NCBI RefSeq assembly: GCF_022095615.2
Contig: NZ_CP155559.1
Location: 307,501 to 371,500, forward strand
Direction: 5' to 3'
Origin: Bacillus thuringiensis
Lineage (GTDB): Bacteria > Bacillota > Bacilli > Bacillales > Bacillaceae_G
DNA: 64,000 nt
Under the pieces are notes generated by a model that saw only the letters and a program-made list of their open reading frames with translations, searched no databases and was not told the origin of the DNA. Shown here piece after piece: positions 33,300 through 43,213 of the stretch (its first letter is position 1; each line of letters starts with the position of its first letter). The position numbers were made by a program, and so were the translations under genes.

Positions 33300-33590
33300 G
33301 TGTCAAGAATTTCCGTTGAGAATGTAAAGCACGTAGCACATTTAGCACGTCTTGCAATTACTGATCAAGAAGCAGAAAAATTTCAAAAACAACTAGATGC
33401 AATTGTTACATTTGCAGAACAGTTAAATGAATTAGATACAACAGATGTAAAACCAACAACTCATGTATTAACTATGAAAAATGTTATGCGTGAAGATGTA
33501 CCAGAAAAAGGTTTACCAGTCGAAGAAGTATTAAAAAATGCACCGGATCACAAAGATAATCAAATCCGTGTTCCAGCAGTATTAGAATAG
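33300..33590 (+). CDS. gatC: GatC, Asp/Glu-tRNA amidotransferase subunit C
   Basis: A 96-residue subunit that stabilises GatA and wraps GatAB. The family start [31 protein letters not shown] and end [10 protein letters not shown] are visible. The start is GTG at 33300 with GGAGGTGG nine bases upstream. A possible promoter TTGCTT-18-TATCAT lies at 33224-33253. First gene of gatCAB. Confidence 0.95.
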
Positions 33591-33605
33591 AGGAGGGGAA
33601 TTTCG

Positions 33606-35063
33606 ATGTCATTATTTGATCATTCGGTATCAGAGTTACATAAGAAGTTAAACAACAAAGAAATTTCCGTTACGGATTTAGTAGAAGAATCTTACAAACG
33701 TATTGCGGATGTTGAAGATAACGTAAAAGCTTTTCTTACATTAGATGAAGAAAATGCACGCGCGAAAGCGAAAGAATTAGACGCAAAGATTGGTGCTGAA
33801 GATAATGGATTATTATTCGGTATGCCAATCGGTGTAAAAGATAACATTGTAACTAACGGTCTTCGTACTACTTGTGCGAGCAAAATGTTAGCAAACTTTG
33901 ATCCAATTTATGATGCGACAGTTGTGCAAAAGCTAAAAGCTGCTGACACAGTTACAATCGGTAAATTAAATATGGACGAATTCGCAATGGGTTCTTCAAA
34001 CGAAAACTCAGGTTTCTACGCTACGAAAAATCCATGGAACTTAGATTACGTTCCAGGTGGATCTAGTGGTGGTTCTGCAGCAGCTGTAGCAGCAGGAGAA
34101 GTATTATTCTCTCTAGGTTCTGATACGGGTGGTTCTATCCGTCAGCCAGCTGCATATTGCGGTGTTGTAGGTTTAAAACCAACTTACGGACGCGTATCTC
34201 GTTACGGATTAGTAGCATTCGCATCTTCACTTGACCAAATCGGACCGATTACACGTACAGTAGAAGATAATGCATACTTATTACAAGCTATTTCAGGTAT
34301 TGACCGTATGGATGCAACTTCTGCAAACGTTGAAGTAGGAAATTACTTAGCTGGCTTAACAGGCGACGTTAAAGGTTTACGCATTGCTGTACCAAAAGAA
34401 TACTTAGGCGAAGGTGTTGGCGAGGAAGCTCGTGAGTCAGTACTAGCTGCTTTAAAAGTATTAGAAGGTATGGGCGCAACTTGGGAGGAAGTATCTCTTC
34501 CGCACTCTAAATACGCTCTAGCAACGTATTACTTACTATCTTCTTCGGAAGCATCTGCTAACCTTTCACGCTTTGATGGCGTACGTTACGGTGTGCGTTC
34601 TGATAATGTAAATAATTTATTAGATCTTTACAAAAATACACGTAGCGAAGGTTTCGGTGATGAAGTAAAACGTCGTATTATGCTTGGTACATTTGCGCTT
34701 AGCTCTGGTTACTATGATGCATATTACAAAAAAGCACAACAAGTACGTACATTAATTAAGAACGACTTTGAAAATGTATTTGCGAACTACGATGTTATTA
34801 TTGGACCAACAACGCCAACTCCGGCATTTAAAGTGGGCGAAAAAGTTGATGATCCAATGACAATGTATGCAAATGATATTTTAACAATTCCAGTAAACTT
34901 AGCGGGTGTTCCAGCGATTTCTGTTCCATGTGGATTCGGTGCTAACAACATGCCACTTGGTTTACAAATCATTGGTAAACACTTCGATGAAGCGACAATT
35001 TACCGCGTTGCACATGCGTTTGAGCAAGCAACAGACTATCATACAAAAAAAGCAAGTCTGTAA
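33606..35063 (+). CDS. gatA: GatA, Glu-tRNA(Gln)/Asp-tRNA(Asn) amidotransferase subunit A
   Basis: The glutaminase/amidase subunit that releases ammonia for transamidation, giving Gln-tRNA(Gln). The 485-residue amidase-signature protein has a complete Ser-cisSer-Lys triad: Lys78 (GVKDN), Ser153 ([10 protein letters not shown]) and Ser177 ([12 protein letters not shown]). The length is normal. ATG follows GAGGGGAA, 15 bases after gatC. Confidence 0.97.
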   Translation: MSLFDHSVSELHKKLNNKEISVTDLVEESYKRIADVEDNVKAFLTLDEENARAKAKELDAKIGAEDNGLLFGMPIGVKDNIVTNGLRTTCASKMLANFDPIYDATVVQKLKAADTVTIGKLNMDEFAMGSSNENSGFYATKNPWNLDYVPGGSSGGSAAAVAAGEVLFSLGSDTGGSIRQPAAYCGVVGLKPTYGRVSRYGLVAFASSLDQIGPITRTVEDNAYLLQAISGIDRMDATSANVEVGNYLAGLTGDVKGLRIAVPKEYLGEGVGEEARESVLAALKVLEGMGATWEEVSLPHSKYALATYYLLSSSEASANLSRFDGVRYGVRSDNVNNLLDLYKNTRSEGFGDEVKRRIMLGTFALSSGYYDAYYKKAQQVRTLIKNDFENVFANYDVIIGPTTPTPAFKVGEKVDDPMTMYANDILTIPVNLAGVPAISVPCGFGANNMPLGLQIIGKHFDEATIYRVAHAFEQATDYHTKKASL

Positions 35064-35077
35064 GGAGGCGAGCATAG

Positions 35078-36505
35078 ATGAATTTAGAAACAATTATTGG
35101 TTTAGAGGTTCACGTTGAGTTAAAAACAAATTCGAAAATTTTCTCTGCGAGTCCAACAGAATTCGGTGCGGAGCCAAATACACAAACAAGTGTAATTGAC
35201 TTAGGATACCCAGGGGTACTTCCTACTTTAAATAAAGAAGCAGTTAACTTTGCAATGAAAGCTGCAATGGCATTAAACTGTGAAATCGCAACGGAAACGA
35301 AGTTCGACCGTAAAAACTATTTCTACCCAGATAATCCGAAAGCTTACCAAATTTCTCAATTCGATAAGCCAATTGGTGAAAATGGTTGGATTGAAATTGA
35401 AGTAGACGGTAAAAAGAAACGTATCGGTATTACACGTCTTCATTTAGAAGAAGATGCTGGTAAATCAACGCATACAGCTGATGGTTCATTAGTAGACTAC
35501 AACCGTCAAGGTATGCCTTTAATCGAGATCGTATCTGAGCCAGATATGCGTACGCCAGAAGAAGCATATGCATACTTAGAGAAGTTAAAATCAATCATTC
35601 AATACACTGGCGTATCTGATTGTAAGATGGAAGAAGGTTCCTTGCGTTGTGATGCGAACATTTCCCTTCGTCCAGTTGGACAAGAGAAGTTCGGTACAAA
35701 AGCGGAACTGAAAAACTTAAACTCATTCACTTACGTACAAAAAGGTCTTGAGCATGAGCAAGTGCGCCAAGAGAAAGAATTGTTATCTGGTGGTATCATC
35801 CAACAAGAAACACGTCGTTATGATGAAGCAACGAAGAAAACAATCTTAATGCGTGTGAAAGAGGGATCTGACGATTACCGTTACTTCCCAGAGCCAGACT
35901 TAGTTGAACTTTACATCGATGATGAGTGGAAAGAAGAAATTCGTGCTTCGATCCCAGAACTTCCAGATGCACGTAAAGCTCGCTACGTTGCAGAAATTGG
36001 TTTACCAGCTTATGATGCACACGTATTAACATTAACGAAAGAAATGTCTGATTTCTTTGAAGCAACTGTTGCAGACGGTGCTGATGCGAAATTAACATCA
36101 AACTGGTTAATGGGTGAAGTGCTTGCATACTTAAACAAACAACAAAAAGAATTAAAAGATGTTGCATTAACGCCTGCTGGTTTATCTAAAATGGTTCAAT
36201 TAATTGAAAAAGGTACAATTTCTTCTAAAATCGCGAAGAAAGTATTTAACGAATTAATTGAAAAAGGTGGAGACCCAGAGGAAATCGTTAAAGCAAAAGG
36301 TCTTGTTCAAATTTCTGACGAGGGTACACTTCGTAAAGTTGTAACAGAAATTCTTGATAATAATGAGCAATCTATCGAAGACTTTAAAAACGGTAAAGAC
36401 CGTGCAATCGGCTTCTTAGTTGGTCAAATTATGAAAGCTACAAAAGGACAAGCAAATCCGCCACTTGTTAACAAAATCTTACTTGAAGAGATTAATAAGC
36501 GATAA
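35078..36505 (+). CDS. gatB: GatB, Glu-tRNA(Gln)/Asp-tRNA(Asn) amidotransferase subunit B
   Basis: The tRNA-binding and phosphorylating subunit. The 475-residue protein has the GatB signature [16 protein letters not shown] at the N terminus, [14 protein letters not shown] [27 protein letters not shown], and a C-terminal YqeY-like helical domain (about 330-475). GGAGGCG lies upstream of the ATG at 35078. Closed by a strong terminator. Confidence 0.97.
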   Translation: MNLETIIGLEVHVELKTNSKIFSASPTEFGAEPNTQTSVIDLGYPGVLPTLNKEAVNFAMKAAMALNCEIATETKFDRKNYFYPDNPKAYQISQFDKPIGENGWIEIEVDGKKKRIGITRLHLEEDAGKSTHTADGSLVDYNRQGMPLIEIVSEPDMRTPEEAYAYLEKLKSIIQYTGVSDCKMEEGSLRCDANISLRPVGQEKFGTKAELKNLNSFTYVQKGLEHEQVRQEKELLSGGIIQQETRRYDEATKKTILMRVKEGSDDYRYFPEPDLVELYIDDEWKEEIRASIPELPDARKARYVAEIGLPAYDAHVLTLTKEMSDFFEATVADGADAKLTSNWLMGEVLAYLNKQQKELKDVALTPAGLSKMVQLIEKGTISSKIAKKVFNELIEKGGDPEEIVKAKGLVQISDEGTLRKVVTEILDNNEQSIEDFKNGKDRAIGFLVGQIMKATKGQANPPLVNKILLEEINKR

Positions 36506-36532
36506 TAGTAGTAACTTTTAAAGATTAAGCAG

Positions 36533-36558
36533 AAAAACACCCGTACATGGGTGTTTTT
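36533..36558 (+). terminator. Terminator after gatCAB
   Basis: AAAAACACCC / GGGTGTTTTT perfect stem with a six-base loop, T-tract included in the arm. Confidence 0.9.
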
Positions 36559-36562
36559 CTAG

Positions 36563-36619
36563 GTTAATCAAACGTTTGTTTAAATGAGAGAAGATCGTTT
36601 AAACAAACGTTTGATTAAC
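36563..36619. repeat. 22-bp perfect inverted repeat with CAAACGTTTG cores
   Basis: Arms 36563-36584 and 36598-36619 are exact reverse complements, separated by 13 bases. Each arm itself contains the 10-bp palindrome CAAACGTTTG, so there are two nested operator-like sites. TetR-family operators often look like this. In B. subtilis a TetR gene (yerO) and an RND pump gene (yerP/swrC) sit here between gatB and dgkB; neither is present in this window. Confidence 0.8.
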
Positions 36620-36907
36620 TGTCAAAAGTGGAAAAATGTTTGTATAGCAACTATGGTATGATAGTTGCAAAAAGGTGGGAATAATGATAAATCTAGACAT
36701 AGAGGTTTTTTTCATCTCATGAAATAATAGATAATTATTATTCGTTATATGTAAATTGTTGTGAGGAAATAGATAGACATAAATTTTTTGTCAAATAAAA
36801 CAAAACCATTGAAATGAATATTTACTTTTGATGGACTACACGAATCGGGTTCTTACTGCCTGTTTGAGCGAGATAAAAGAAGGATAGGAAGATGAGAGGA
36901 GGTAGGC
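36620..36907 (+). other. Intergenic scar between gatB and dgkB
   Basis: A non-coding stretch following the long palindrome. A promoter-like TATGAT (36657-36662) and a good ribosome site AGGTGGG (36673-36679) precede a 12-codon frame, MINLDIEVFFIS (36684-36722), which then stops. No regulator or transporter gene follows. It looks like residual control DNA of a lost gene, which is an inference from the B. subtilis gene order. Confidence 0.4.
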
Positions 36908-36979
36908 ATGGGAATACTGAATAGAAGTTCGGTATGTTCTTTTTCAATATATAAAGAAATTTCCTGTGCTAATAAATGA
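36908..36979 (+). CDS. Leader ORF of dgkB (23 codons)
   Basis: A 23-residue frame, MGILNRSSVCSFSIYKEISC..., preceded by an excellent ribosome site GAGGAGGT (36896-36903, five-base spacing). Its TGA (36977-36979) overlaps the ATGATG start of dgkB, while dgkB has no ribosome site of its own (CTAATAA precedes it). Translation of dgkB would thus depend on ribosomes that finish this leader. The peptide has two Cys and no recognisable domain; it may have no function beyond coupling. Confidence 0.55.
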   Translation: MGILNRSSVCSFSIYKEISCANK

Positions 36980-37881
36980 TGAAGCGAGCAAGAATTATTT
37001 ATAATCCTACTTCTGGGCGCGAGCTATTTAAGAAGAGCTTACCGGAAGTATTACAAAAATTAGAACAAGCTGGATATGAAGCGTCTTGTCATGCGACAAC
37101 TGGTCCTGGAGATGCGACTGTGGCAGCGAGGCAAGCTGCGGATCGTAAGTTTGATGTTGTTATCGCAGCTGGTGGTGATGGTACATTAAATGAAGTGGTG
37201 AACGGTTTAGTAGGACATGAACATCGTCCGAAGTTTGGAATTATTCCAGTTGGAACGACAAATGATTTTGCGCGTGCGATCGGTGTACCTCGTGCTATTG
37301 AAGAGGCTGCGGATATTATTTGTGAAGGGAAAACAGTTCCGTTAGATCTTGGTAGAGCGAATGATACATATTTCATTAATATCGCTGGTGGCGGCCGTAT
37401 TACAGAATTAACATATGAAGTGCCAAGCAAGCTAAAAACGGTATTAGGCCAACTTGCTTATTATTTAAAAGGAATCGAAATGCTACCATCATTACATCCA
37501 ACATATGTTGAAATCGAGTATGATGGAAAGTTGCTACAAGAAGAAATTACGATGTTTTTAATTACGAATACTCGTTCAGTTGGTGGATTCGAAAAAGTAG
37601 CACCATATGCATCGATTAATGATGGCTTATTTGATTTATTAGTACTGAAAAAAGGTTCTATCGCTGACTTAATTAAAGCAGCAACACAAGCGCAGCGTGG
37701 TGAACATATTAATAACCCAAAAGTACTATACACACAAGCAAATCGAATTAAAGTGCATTCACCAGATAAACTAATGATTAACTTAGATGGTGAATACGGT
37801 GGAGATGCACCGATGGAATTCGAAAATATATATCATTGTCTTGAACTATTTGTTCCTGAACAACAAGAGGATGCCCTGTAA
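36976..37881 (+). CDS. dgkB: DgkB, soluble diacylglycerol kinase
   Basis: DgkB phosphorylates diacylglycerol, released in lipoteichoic acid synthesis, back to phosphatidic acid. The 301-residue protein has IIYNPTSGRELF at the N terminus and the lipid-kinase loop AAGGDGTLNEVVNG (64-77), followed by the GTTNDFARAIG motif. ATG codons at 36976 and 36979 are both possible; the second matches the B. subtilis N terminus. Either overlaps the stop of a leader ORF. Gene order gatCAB-dgkB is as in B. subtilis, but rlmCD, its usual neighbour, lies 11.5 kb away here. Confidence 0.95.
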   Translation: MMKRARIIYNPTSGRELFKKSLPEVLQKLEQAGYEASCHATTGPGDATVAARQAADRKFDVVIAAGGDGTLNEVVNGLVGHEHRPKFGIIPVGTTNDFARAIGVPRAIEEAADIICEGKTVPLDLGRANDTYFINIAGGGRITELTYEVPSKLKTVLGQLAYYLKGIEMLPSLHPTYVEIEYDGKLLQEEITMFLITNTRSVGGFEKVAPYASINDGLFDLLVLKKGSIADLIKAATQAQRGEHINNPKVLYTQANRIKVHSPDKLMINLDGEYGGDAPMEFENIYHCLELFVPEQQEDAL

Positions 37882-37895
37882 AGGCATCCTTTTTA
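37868..37895 (+). terminator. Terminator after dgkB
   Basis: AGGATGCC / GGCATCCT stem with a seven-base loop overlapping the stop codon, followed by TTTTTATT. Confidence 0.88.
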
Positions 37896-38018
37896 TTATA
37901 TAGAGGAATTGTAAATTGGAAGTTAGTTTGATTTTCATGGTATTTTTACAATTCGTTTATTTTATATCCATACTTTATTGATACACTGGAGGAGATAAGA
38001 AACGAGAGGTAGGGTGCT

Positions 38019-38762
38019 ATGGAGAAGGTAAAAGCAATACTATTTGATAAAGACGGGACGTTAATGGATTTTCATTCAATTTGGATAAAAGTAGCTGAAG
38101 AACTTGTGGCGGAATGTATAAATCTATATCAACTTCCAAAGTCAATGCAGCAGGATTTATTAAAAGAGATCGGTGTGGATGGGGCATTTGTGAACCCTCG
38201 TAGCGCAATAGCGGCAGGAACAAGCCTTGATGTTGCAAAGGGGCTTTGTAAGTATATTACGTCATCTAAGGAAGAGGAGATGCATGAGTGGGTAAGTGAA
38301 AAGTTATTTTCTCTTATGTACGAGCATCGTTCCTATATGAGAATGACTGCGGATTTACCGAGAATTTTACAAGGTTTAAAGGATAGAGGATTTATTTTAG
38401 GTGTTGTTACAGCTGATGATTTCGCACCGACAGAATTATTTTTAAAACAGTATCAATTAGAGTCTTATTTTGATTATGTTGTAGCTTCAGATACGTTTCC
38501 GGCACAAAAACCAGATAAAAGAATTGTAGAATCTTTTTGTGAGAAGTTTCATTTAGAAGCATGTGAAGTAGCCGTCGTTGGAGATACACCAACTGATTTA
38601 CATTTAGCGAAAAACGGTGATTGCTATGCAATTGGGGTGCTATCTGGTACGGGAGACCGTCAAACATTAGAACCACTTGCGGATATGCTCGTACAATCTG
38701 TTGGGGATTTTATTTCTCATTCAGGTGAGTTGACTTGGGAACAAGGAAAGTCTAATGTGTAA
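38019..38762 (+). CDS. HAD-family hydrolase
   Basis: A 247-residue HAD phosphatase. Motif I is FDKDGTLMD with nucleophile Asp10 and acid/base Asp12; motif II is in VTADD, Lys in QKPDKR (motif III) and motif IV is VVGDTPTDLHLA. An insertion of helices after motif I gives a C1 cap of the phosphoglycolate phosphatase type. Substrate unknown. The ATG follows GAGAGGTAGGG. Monocistronic with its own terminator. Confidence 0.9.
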   Translation: MEKVKAILFDKDGTLMDFHSIWIKVAEELVAECINLYQLPKSMQQDLLKEIGVDGAFVNPRSAIAAGTSLDVAKGLCKYITSSKEEEMHEWVSEKLFSLMYEHRSYMRMTADLPRILQGLKDRGFILGVVTADDFAPTELFLKQYQLESYFDYVVASDTFPAQKPDKRIVESFCEKFHLEACEVAVVGDTPTDLHLAKNGDCYAIGVLSGTGDRQTLEPLADMLVQSVGDFISHSGELTWEQGKSNV

Positions 38763-38766
38763 GGAA

Positions 38767-38813
38767 AATAAGTCTATAAGGACTCTTAATGAGTCTTTAT
38801 AGACTTATTTTTT
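38767..38813 (+). terminator. Terminator after the HAD gene
   Basis: AATAAGTCTATAAGGACTC pairs with GAGTCTTTATAGACTTATT (one G-T) over 19 bp, followed by Ts. It lies about 45 bases before the sigma-54 promoter of gabT. Confidence 0.88.
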
Positions 38814-38857
38814 ATGTTCAAATAGAAGGTGTGTAGGATGAATGCTGGAAAAGAATG

Positions 38858-38874
38858 TTGGCATACATTTTGCA
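38858..38874 (+). promoter_or_regulatory. Sigma-54 (SigL) promoter of gabT
   Basis: TTGGCATACATTTTGCA has the invariant GG (38860-38861) and GC (38872-38873) separated by exactly 10 bases, as in the -24/-12 consensus TTGGCACN5TTGCA. It lies 43 bases before gabT, and an activator of sigma-54 is encoded directly after gabT. The gab cluster of B. thuringiensis is known to be sigma-54 controlled, which agrees. Confidence 0.88.
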
Positions 38875-38916
38875 ATGTAAAGAGAAAACAATGTAAAGAA
38901 AAGGATGGGGTACGTA

Positions 38917-40281
38917 ATGAACATAAAAAAATTTGCTAAAGTAAATGAACAAATTCCTGGACCGAAAGCAGCGTCTTTATTAGAACGCCGCCAAAATATA
39001 GTACCAAAAGGAGTAAGTAACGGCATCCCAACGTTTGTACAATCTGCAAATGGTGCTCTTGTAACAGATGTTGATGGCAATCAGTACATTGATTTCGCGG
39101 GAGCAATCGGAACAATTAACGTAGGACATTGTCATCCAGCTGTTAAAGAGGCGCTCCATAAACAAGTAGATCAATACATTCATACTGGATTTAATGTCAT
39201 GATGTATGAGCCATATATTGAATTAGCAGAAAAACTTGCGGCATTAGCGCCAGGAAGTTTTGATAAGCAAGTACTATTTTTAAATAGTGGTGCAGAAGCG
39301 GTTGAAAACGCGGTAAAAATTGCTCGTAAATATACAAAAAGACCTGGTATTATCGCATTTTCTAAAGGTTTCCATGGGCGTACATTAATGACGATGACGA
39401 TGACAAGTAAAGTAAAACCATATAAATTTGGATTTGGCCCATTTGCGCCTGAAGTCTATAAAGCACCATTCCCGTACGAATATCGCCGCCCAGAAGGATT
39501 AACGGAAGAGCAGTACGATGACTTTATGGTTGAAGAGTTTAAGAATTTCTTCATATCAGAAGTAGCGCCAGAAACAATTGCAGCTGTTGTAATGGAACCT
39601 GTTCAAGGGGAAGGCGGATTTATTGTCCCAAGTAAGAAGTTTGTGCAAGAAGTGCGCAATATTTGTTCAGAACACGGCATCTTATTTGTAGCGGATGAGA
39701 TTCAAACAGGATTTAGTCGTACAGGAAAATATTTTGCTATTGATCATTATGATGTCGTTCCAGATTTAATTACGGTATCTAAATCATTAGGCGCTGGTGT
39801 ACCGATTAGTGGTGTTATTGGGCGCAAGGAAATTATGAATGAGTCTGCGCCGGGAGAGCTTGGTGGAACGTATGCAGGAAGCCCACTAGGATGTGCAGCA
39901 GCATTAGCAGTGCTTGATGTAATAGAAAAAGAGAATTTAAATGATAGAGCGATAGAATTAGGAAAAGTCGTAATGAATCGATTCGAAGAGATGAAAAATA
40001 AATATAATTGCATCGGTGATGTGCGTGGTTTAGGAGCAATGTGTGCATTCGAGCTTGTTCAAGATCGGAAGACGAAAGCACCTGATAAAACGTTAACAGC
40101 TAATTTGTGCGCAGAGGCAAATAAACGTGGATTACTCCTACTATCAGCAGGGACATACGGTAATGTTATTCGTGTGTTAATGCCATTAGTTATTACAGAT
40201 GAGCAGCTTGAAGAAGGATTAACAATAATTGAAGAATCATTGCAAGTCTGTTATGAGAAAGCAAATACTGCTCGTGTTTAA
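38917..40281 (+). CDS. gabT: GabT, 4-aminobutyrate aminotransferase
   Basis: PLP-dependent transfer of the GABA amino group to 2-oxoglutarate, giving succinate semialdehyde. The 454-residue class III aminotransferase has LFLNSGAEAVENAVKIARKYT, the DEIQTGFSRTG motif and the PLP lysine Lys289 in VSKSLGAGVP. I chose the second in-frame ATG (38917), placed after AAGGATGGGG. Driven by the sigma-54 promoter at 38858; gabD, for the next step, is two genes downstream. Confidence 0.95.
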   Translation: MNIKKFAKVNEQIPGPKAASLLERRQNIVPKGVSNGIPTFVQSANGALVTDVDGNQYIDFAGAIGTINVGHCHPAVKEALHKQVDQYIHTGFNVMMYEPYIELAEKLAALAPGSFDKQVLFLNSGAEAVENAVKIARKYTKRPGIIAFSKGFHGRTLMTMTMTSKVKPYKFGFGPFAPEVYKAPFPYEYRRPEGLTEEQYDDFMVEEFKNFFISEVAPETIAAVVMEPVQGEGGFIVPSKKFVQEVRNICSEHGILFVADEIQTGFSRTGKYFAIDHYDVVPDLITVSKSLGAGVPISGVIGRKEIMNESAPGELGGTYAGSPLGCAAALAVLDVIEKENLNDRAIELGKVVMNRFEEMKNKYNCIGDVRGLGAMCAFELVQDRKTKAPDKTLTANLCAEANKRGLLLLSAGTYGNVIRVLMPLVITDEQLEEGLTIIEESLQVCYEKANTARV

Positions 40282-40396
40282 AAGTTAAATAATAAATCGC
40301 AAACATTCTAGCTGACTCTATATAAAAGGCAGAAAATTCACTTTATAATAAAGGTAGTGAAGTGAATCGATGTATTGGAAGATAGGGGTGGCTAGG

Positions 40397-41764
40397 ATGG
40401 TTGGAGAAAAGGAACGAGTGTTAATGGATTTACAAGATGTATTTGAATATGCGTTTGACGAAATTTTTGTGACTGACGAAAAGGGAATCGTTGTGCGTGT
40501 AAATAGTACATGTGAAAGGCACTATCAACTAGCTGCTAAAGAGTTAGTCGGTAAACATGTGAAAGAATTGCAAAAGGATGGTATCTTTTATCCATCGGCA
40601 ACGTTAGAAGTAATTGAAAAAAAGAGACCGATTGAACTCGTTCAAACGACAAAATCAGGGGAGTATTTACACGTTCGTACAAGGCCTGTTTTTGATAATG
40701 AGGGAAATTTAAGAAGAGTAATTAGTTATTCTCGTGATCTTACAGAACTTTACCAATTACGTCAAAAGGTAGAGGAAATGGATAATCAGTTAAAAACATA
40801 TAAAAAAGAATTAAGAGAAACATATGAACATGAAGGACTTATTTTTAAAAGTATCGCTATGCAAAAAATAGTCGAGACAATCAAGAAAGTATCCGTGGTA
40901 GATAGTACAGTTCTCGTTTTAGGTGAGACAGGAGTAGGGAAGAGTCGATTAGTACGTCATTTACATGAAGTGAGTAACAGGAAGAATGAAAGTTTCTATG
41001 AAATTAATTGTGCGGCATTGCCAACGAATTTAATTGAATCAGAGCTTTTTGGATACTCAGGTGGATCTTTTACAGGTGCGAATCGTGAAGGGAAAAAGGG
41101 ACTATTAGAATCAGCGCACAGAGGAACTCTTTTCTTGGATGAAATTGGCGAAATGCCGCTTGAAATTCAAGCGAAGCTTTTGCAAGTGTTGCAAGAAAAA
41201 ACGTTTCGTCCTATTGGCGGAAGAGAATTAAAAAAGGTGGACGTTAGAATTGTAGCGGCAACAAATCGAGATTTAAGTATGATGGTGAAACAAGGAACAT
41301 TCCGGAAAGATTTATATTATCGTCTGAATGTCATTCCAATTTTGATTCCGCCACTTCGGGAAAGAACAGAAGACATTTTGCCACTTATTTATCATTATTT
41401 ACAGCACTTTAACGAGAAATATGGTCGGAATGTAAAATTAGCGCCTAGCACATTGCAAATGTTTGTTGGTTACCCGTGGGAAGGAAATAATAGAGAAATT
41501 GAAAATGTGATAGAGCGAATTGTTATAACTGTTGATGATATCGTTACGATAGAAGATTTGCCAATAGCGATGCAAGAATCAACGGTTGAACAGTCCGGCC
41601 AAAGTCTCTATAAAATGTTAGAAGAAGTAGAACGGAATATTATTTTAAAAGCATATAAAACATATGGATCGAGTTATAAAGTAGCGGAGTTTTTAAAAAT
41701 AAGTCAATCTGCTGCCACTAGGAAAATAAAGAAACTTATAGAGGAGGAAGAAAACATTGGATAA
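40397..41764 (+). CDS. Sigma-54-dependent activator of the gab cluster (PAS-AAA+-HTH)
   Basis: A 455-residue bacterial enhancer-binding protein: PAS sensor domain (about 10-120, DLQDVFEYAFDEIFVTDEKGIVVRVNSTCE), a short coiled coil, an AAA+ domain with Walker A GETGVGKS (176-183), the sigma-54 contact loop GSFTGA (223-228) and Walker B GTLFLDEIGEMP, and a C-terminal Fis-like HTH (about 410-455). The PAS domain may sense GABA or succinate semialdehyde. I chose ATG at 40397, after GGGGTGG, over an upstream ATG at 40370. It overlaps gabD by eight bases. Confidence 0.92.
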   Translation: MVGEKERVLMDLQDVFEYAFDEIFVTDEKGIVVRVNSTCERHYQLAAKELVGKHVKELQKDGIFYPSATLEVIEKKRPIELVQTTKSGEYLHVRTRPVFDNEGNLRRVISYSRDLTELYQLRQKVEEMDNQLKTYKKELRETYEHEGLIFKSIAMQKIVETIKKVSVVDSTVLVLGETGVGKSRLVRHLHEVSNRKNESFYEINCAALPTNLIESELFGYSGGSFTGANREGKKGLLESAHRGTLFLDEIGEMPLEIQAKLLQVLQEKTFRPIGGRELKKVDVRIVAATNRDLSMMVKQGTFRKDLYYRLNVIPILIPPLRERTEDILPLIYHYLQHFNEKYGRNVKLAPSTLQMFVGYPWEGNNREIENVIERIVITVDDIVTIEDLPIAMQESTVEQSGQSLYKMLEEVERNIILKAYKTYGSSYKVAEFLKISQSAATRKIKKLIEEEENIG

Positions 41765-43208
41765 AAAAGCGACGTTTGTAAATGTAGAGAAAAAGGCGAT
41801 GTATATAAATGGTGAGTGGATTACATTGCAAGAACAAATCGAAGTAAATAATCCAGCAACGAAGGAAATATTTGCGACGGTACCAAAGGGCGGAGTAACA
41901 GAGGCAAAGCAAGCTGTTGATGCGGCCCATGAAGCTTTTCAATCATGGTCTAAGTTAACAGCAGCAGACCGTGCAGTGAAGTTAAAGAAATGGTTCACGC
42001 TTATCGATGAAAATAAAGAAGAGATTGCAGCGATCATGACGAAAGAACAAGGAAAGCCGTTTGCAGAAGCACTTGGTGAAGTGAATTATGCAAATAGCTT
42101 TGTTGAATGGTATGCAGAAGAAGGAAAACGCGTATATGGTGAAATGATTCCTGCTTCTCATCCGAATAAACGTATTTTAGTTATGAAACAACCAGTTGGA
42201 GTTATGGCAGCTATTACACCTTGGAACTTCCCGGCGGCTATGATTACAAGAAAGGTAGCCCCGGCGCTCGCAGCAGGATGTACAGCAGTTGTAAAACCTG
42301 CAAGTCAAACGCCGTTAACTGCGCTGAAATTAGCTGAATTAGCCCATGAAGCAGACATTCCAAAAGGCGTAATAAATATTGTAACAGGTAGTGCGAAAGC
42401 AATTGCTGATACGTGGATGGAAGATGGACGTGTTCGAAAAGTTTCTTTTACAGGATCAACGGAAATTGGGAAAGAGTTAATGGCTAGTGCTGCACAAACG
42501 ATGAAAAAGGTTTCACTTGAGTTAGGTGGTCATGCGCCGTTTATTGTTATGAATGATGCGGATTTAGATAAAGCGGTAGAAGCGGTAATTGGTTCGAAAT
42601 TCCGTAACGCAGGACAAACGTGTATATGTACAAACCGAGTATTTGTTCAGGAAGAAGTGTATGAAGTGTTTGTAGAGAAGTTCCAAAAGGCAGTAGGGCA
42701 ATTAAAAGTAGGAGACGGTTTCGGTGACGGAACGACTGTAGGACCACTTATTGACGAGAATGCAGTTTCGAAAGTACAAGGACATATCGAAGATGCTATT
42801 CAAAAGGGTGGAACAGTTTTATATGGTGGCCAAAAGGTTGCCGAGCTAGACGGACACTTTATGCAACCAACTGTAATTGGATTGGCGAATGATACGATGC
42901 TTTGTATGAATGAAGAAACATTTGGTCCAGTTGCACCAGTTGCGGAATTTAAAACAGTGGAAGAAGTAATCGAAAGAGCAAATAATACACCATACGGCTT
43001 GGCTGCGTATATTTTCACGAAAGATATTAGTCAAGCGTTCCAAATTAGTGAAGCACTAGAGTATGGTATTATCGGTTTAAATGATGGACTTCCATCAGTT
43101 GCACAAGCACCGTTCGGTGGCTTTAAAGAGAGTGGCATTGGCCGTGAAGGAGGCCATTTCGGTATCGAGGAATATTTAGAAATTAAATATATTTCATTAG
43201 GACTATAA
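41757..43208 (+). CDS. gabD: GabD, succinate-semialdehyde dehydrogenase
   Basis: It oxidises succinate semialdehyde to succinate, completing the GABA shunt. The 483-residue aldehyde dehydrogenase has the general base Glu255 (LELGGHAPF) and nucleophile Cys289 (GQTCICTNR). The start is TTG at 41757 with GAGGAGGAAG seven to ten bases upstream; the next in-frame ATG is 14 codons later and would still retain the fold. It overlaps the regulator gene by eight bases. NADP+ preference is typical of GabD but not shown here. Confidence 0.94.
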   Translation: MDKKATFVNVEKKAMYINGEWITLQEQIEVNNPATKEIFATVPKGGVTEAKQAVDAAHEAFQSWSKLTAADRAVKLKKWFTLIDENKEEIAAIMTKEQGKPFAEALGEVNYANSFVEWYAEEGKRVYGEMIPASHPNKRILVMKQPVGVMAAITPWNFPAAMITRKVAPALAAGCTAVVKPASQTPLTALKLAELAHEADIPKGVINIVTGSAKAIADTWMEDGRVRKVSFTGSTEIGKELMASAAQTMKKVSLELGGHAPFIVMNDADLDKAVEAVIGSKFRNAGQTCICTNRVFVQEEVYEVFVEKFQKAVGQLKVGDGFGDGTTVGPLIDENAVSKVQGHIEDAIQKGGTVLYGGQKVAELDGHFMQPTVIGLANDTMLCMNEETFGPVAPVAEFKTVEEVIERANNTPYGLAAYIFTKDISQAFQISEALEYGIIGLNDGLPSVAQAPFGGFKESGIGREGGHFGIEEYLEIKYISLGL

Positions 43209-43213
43209 GTAGT

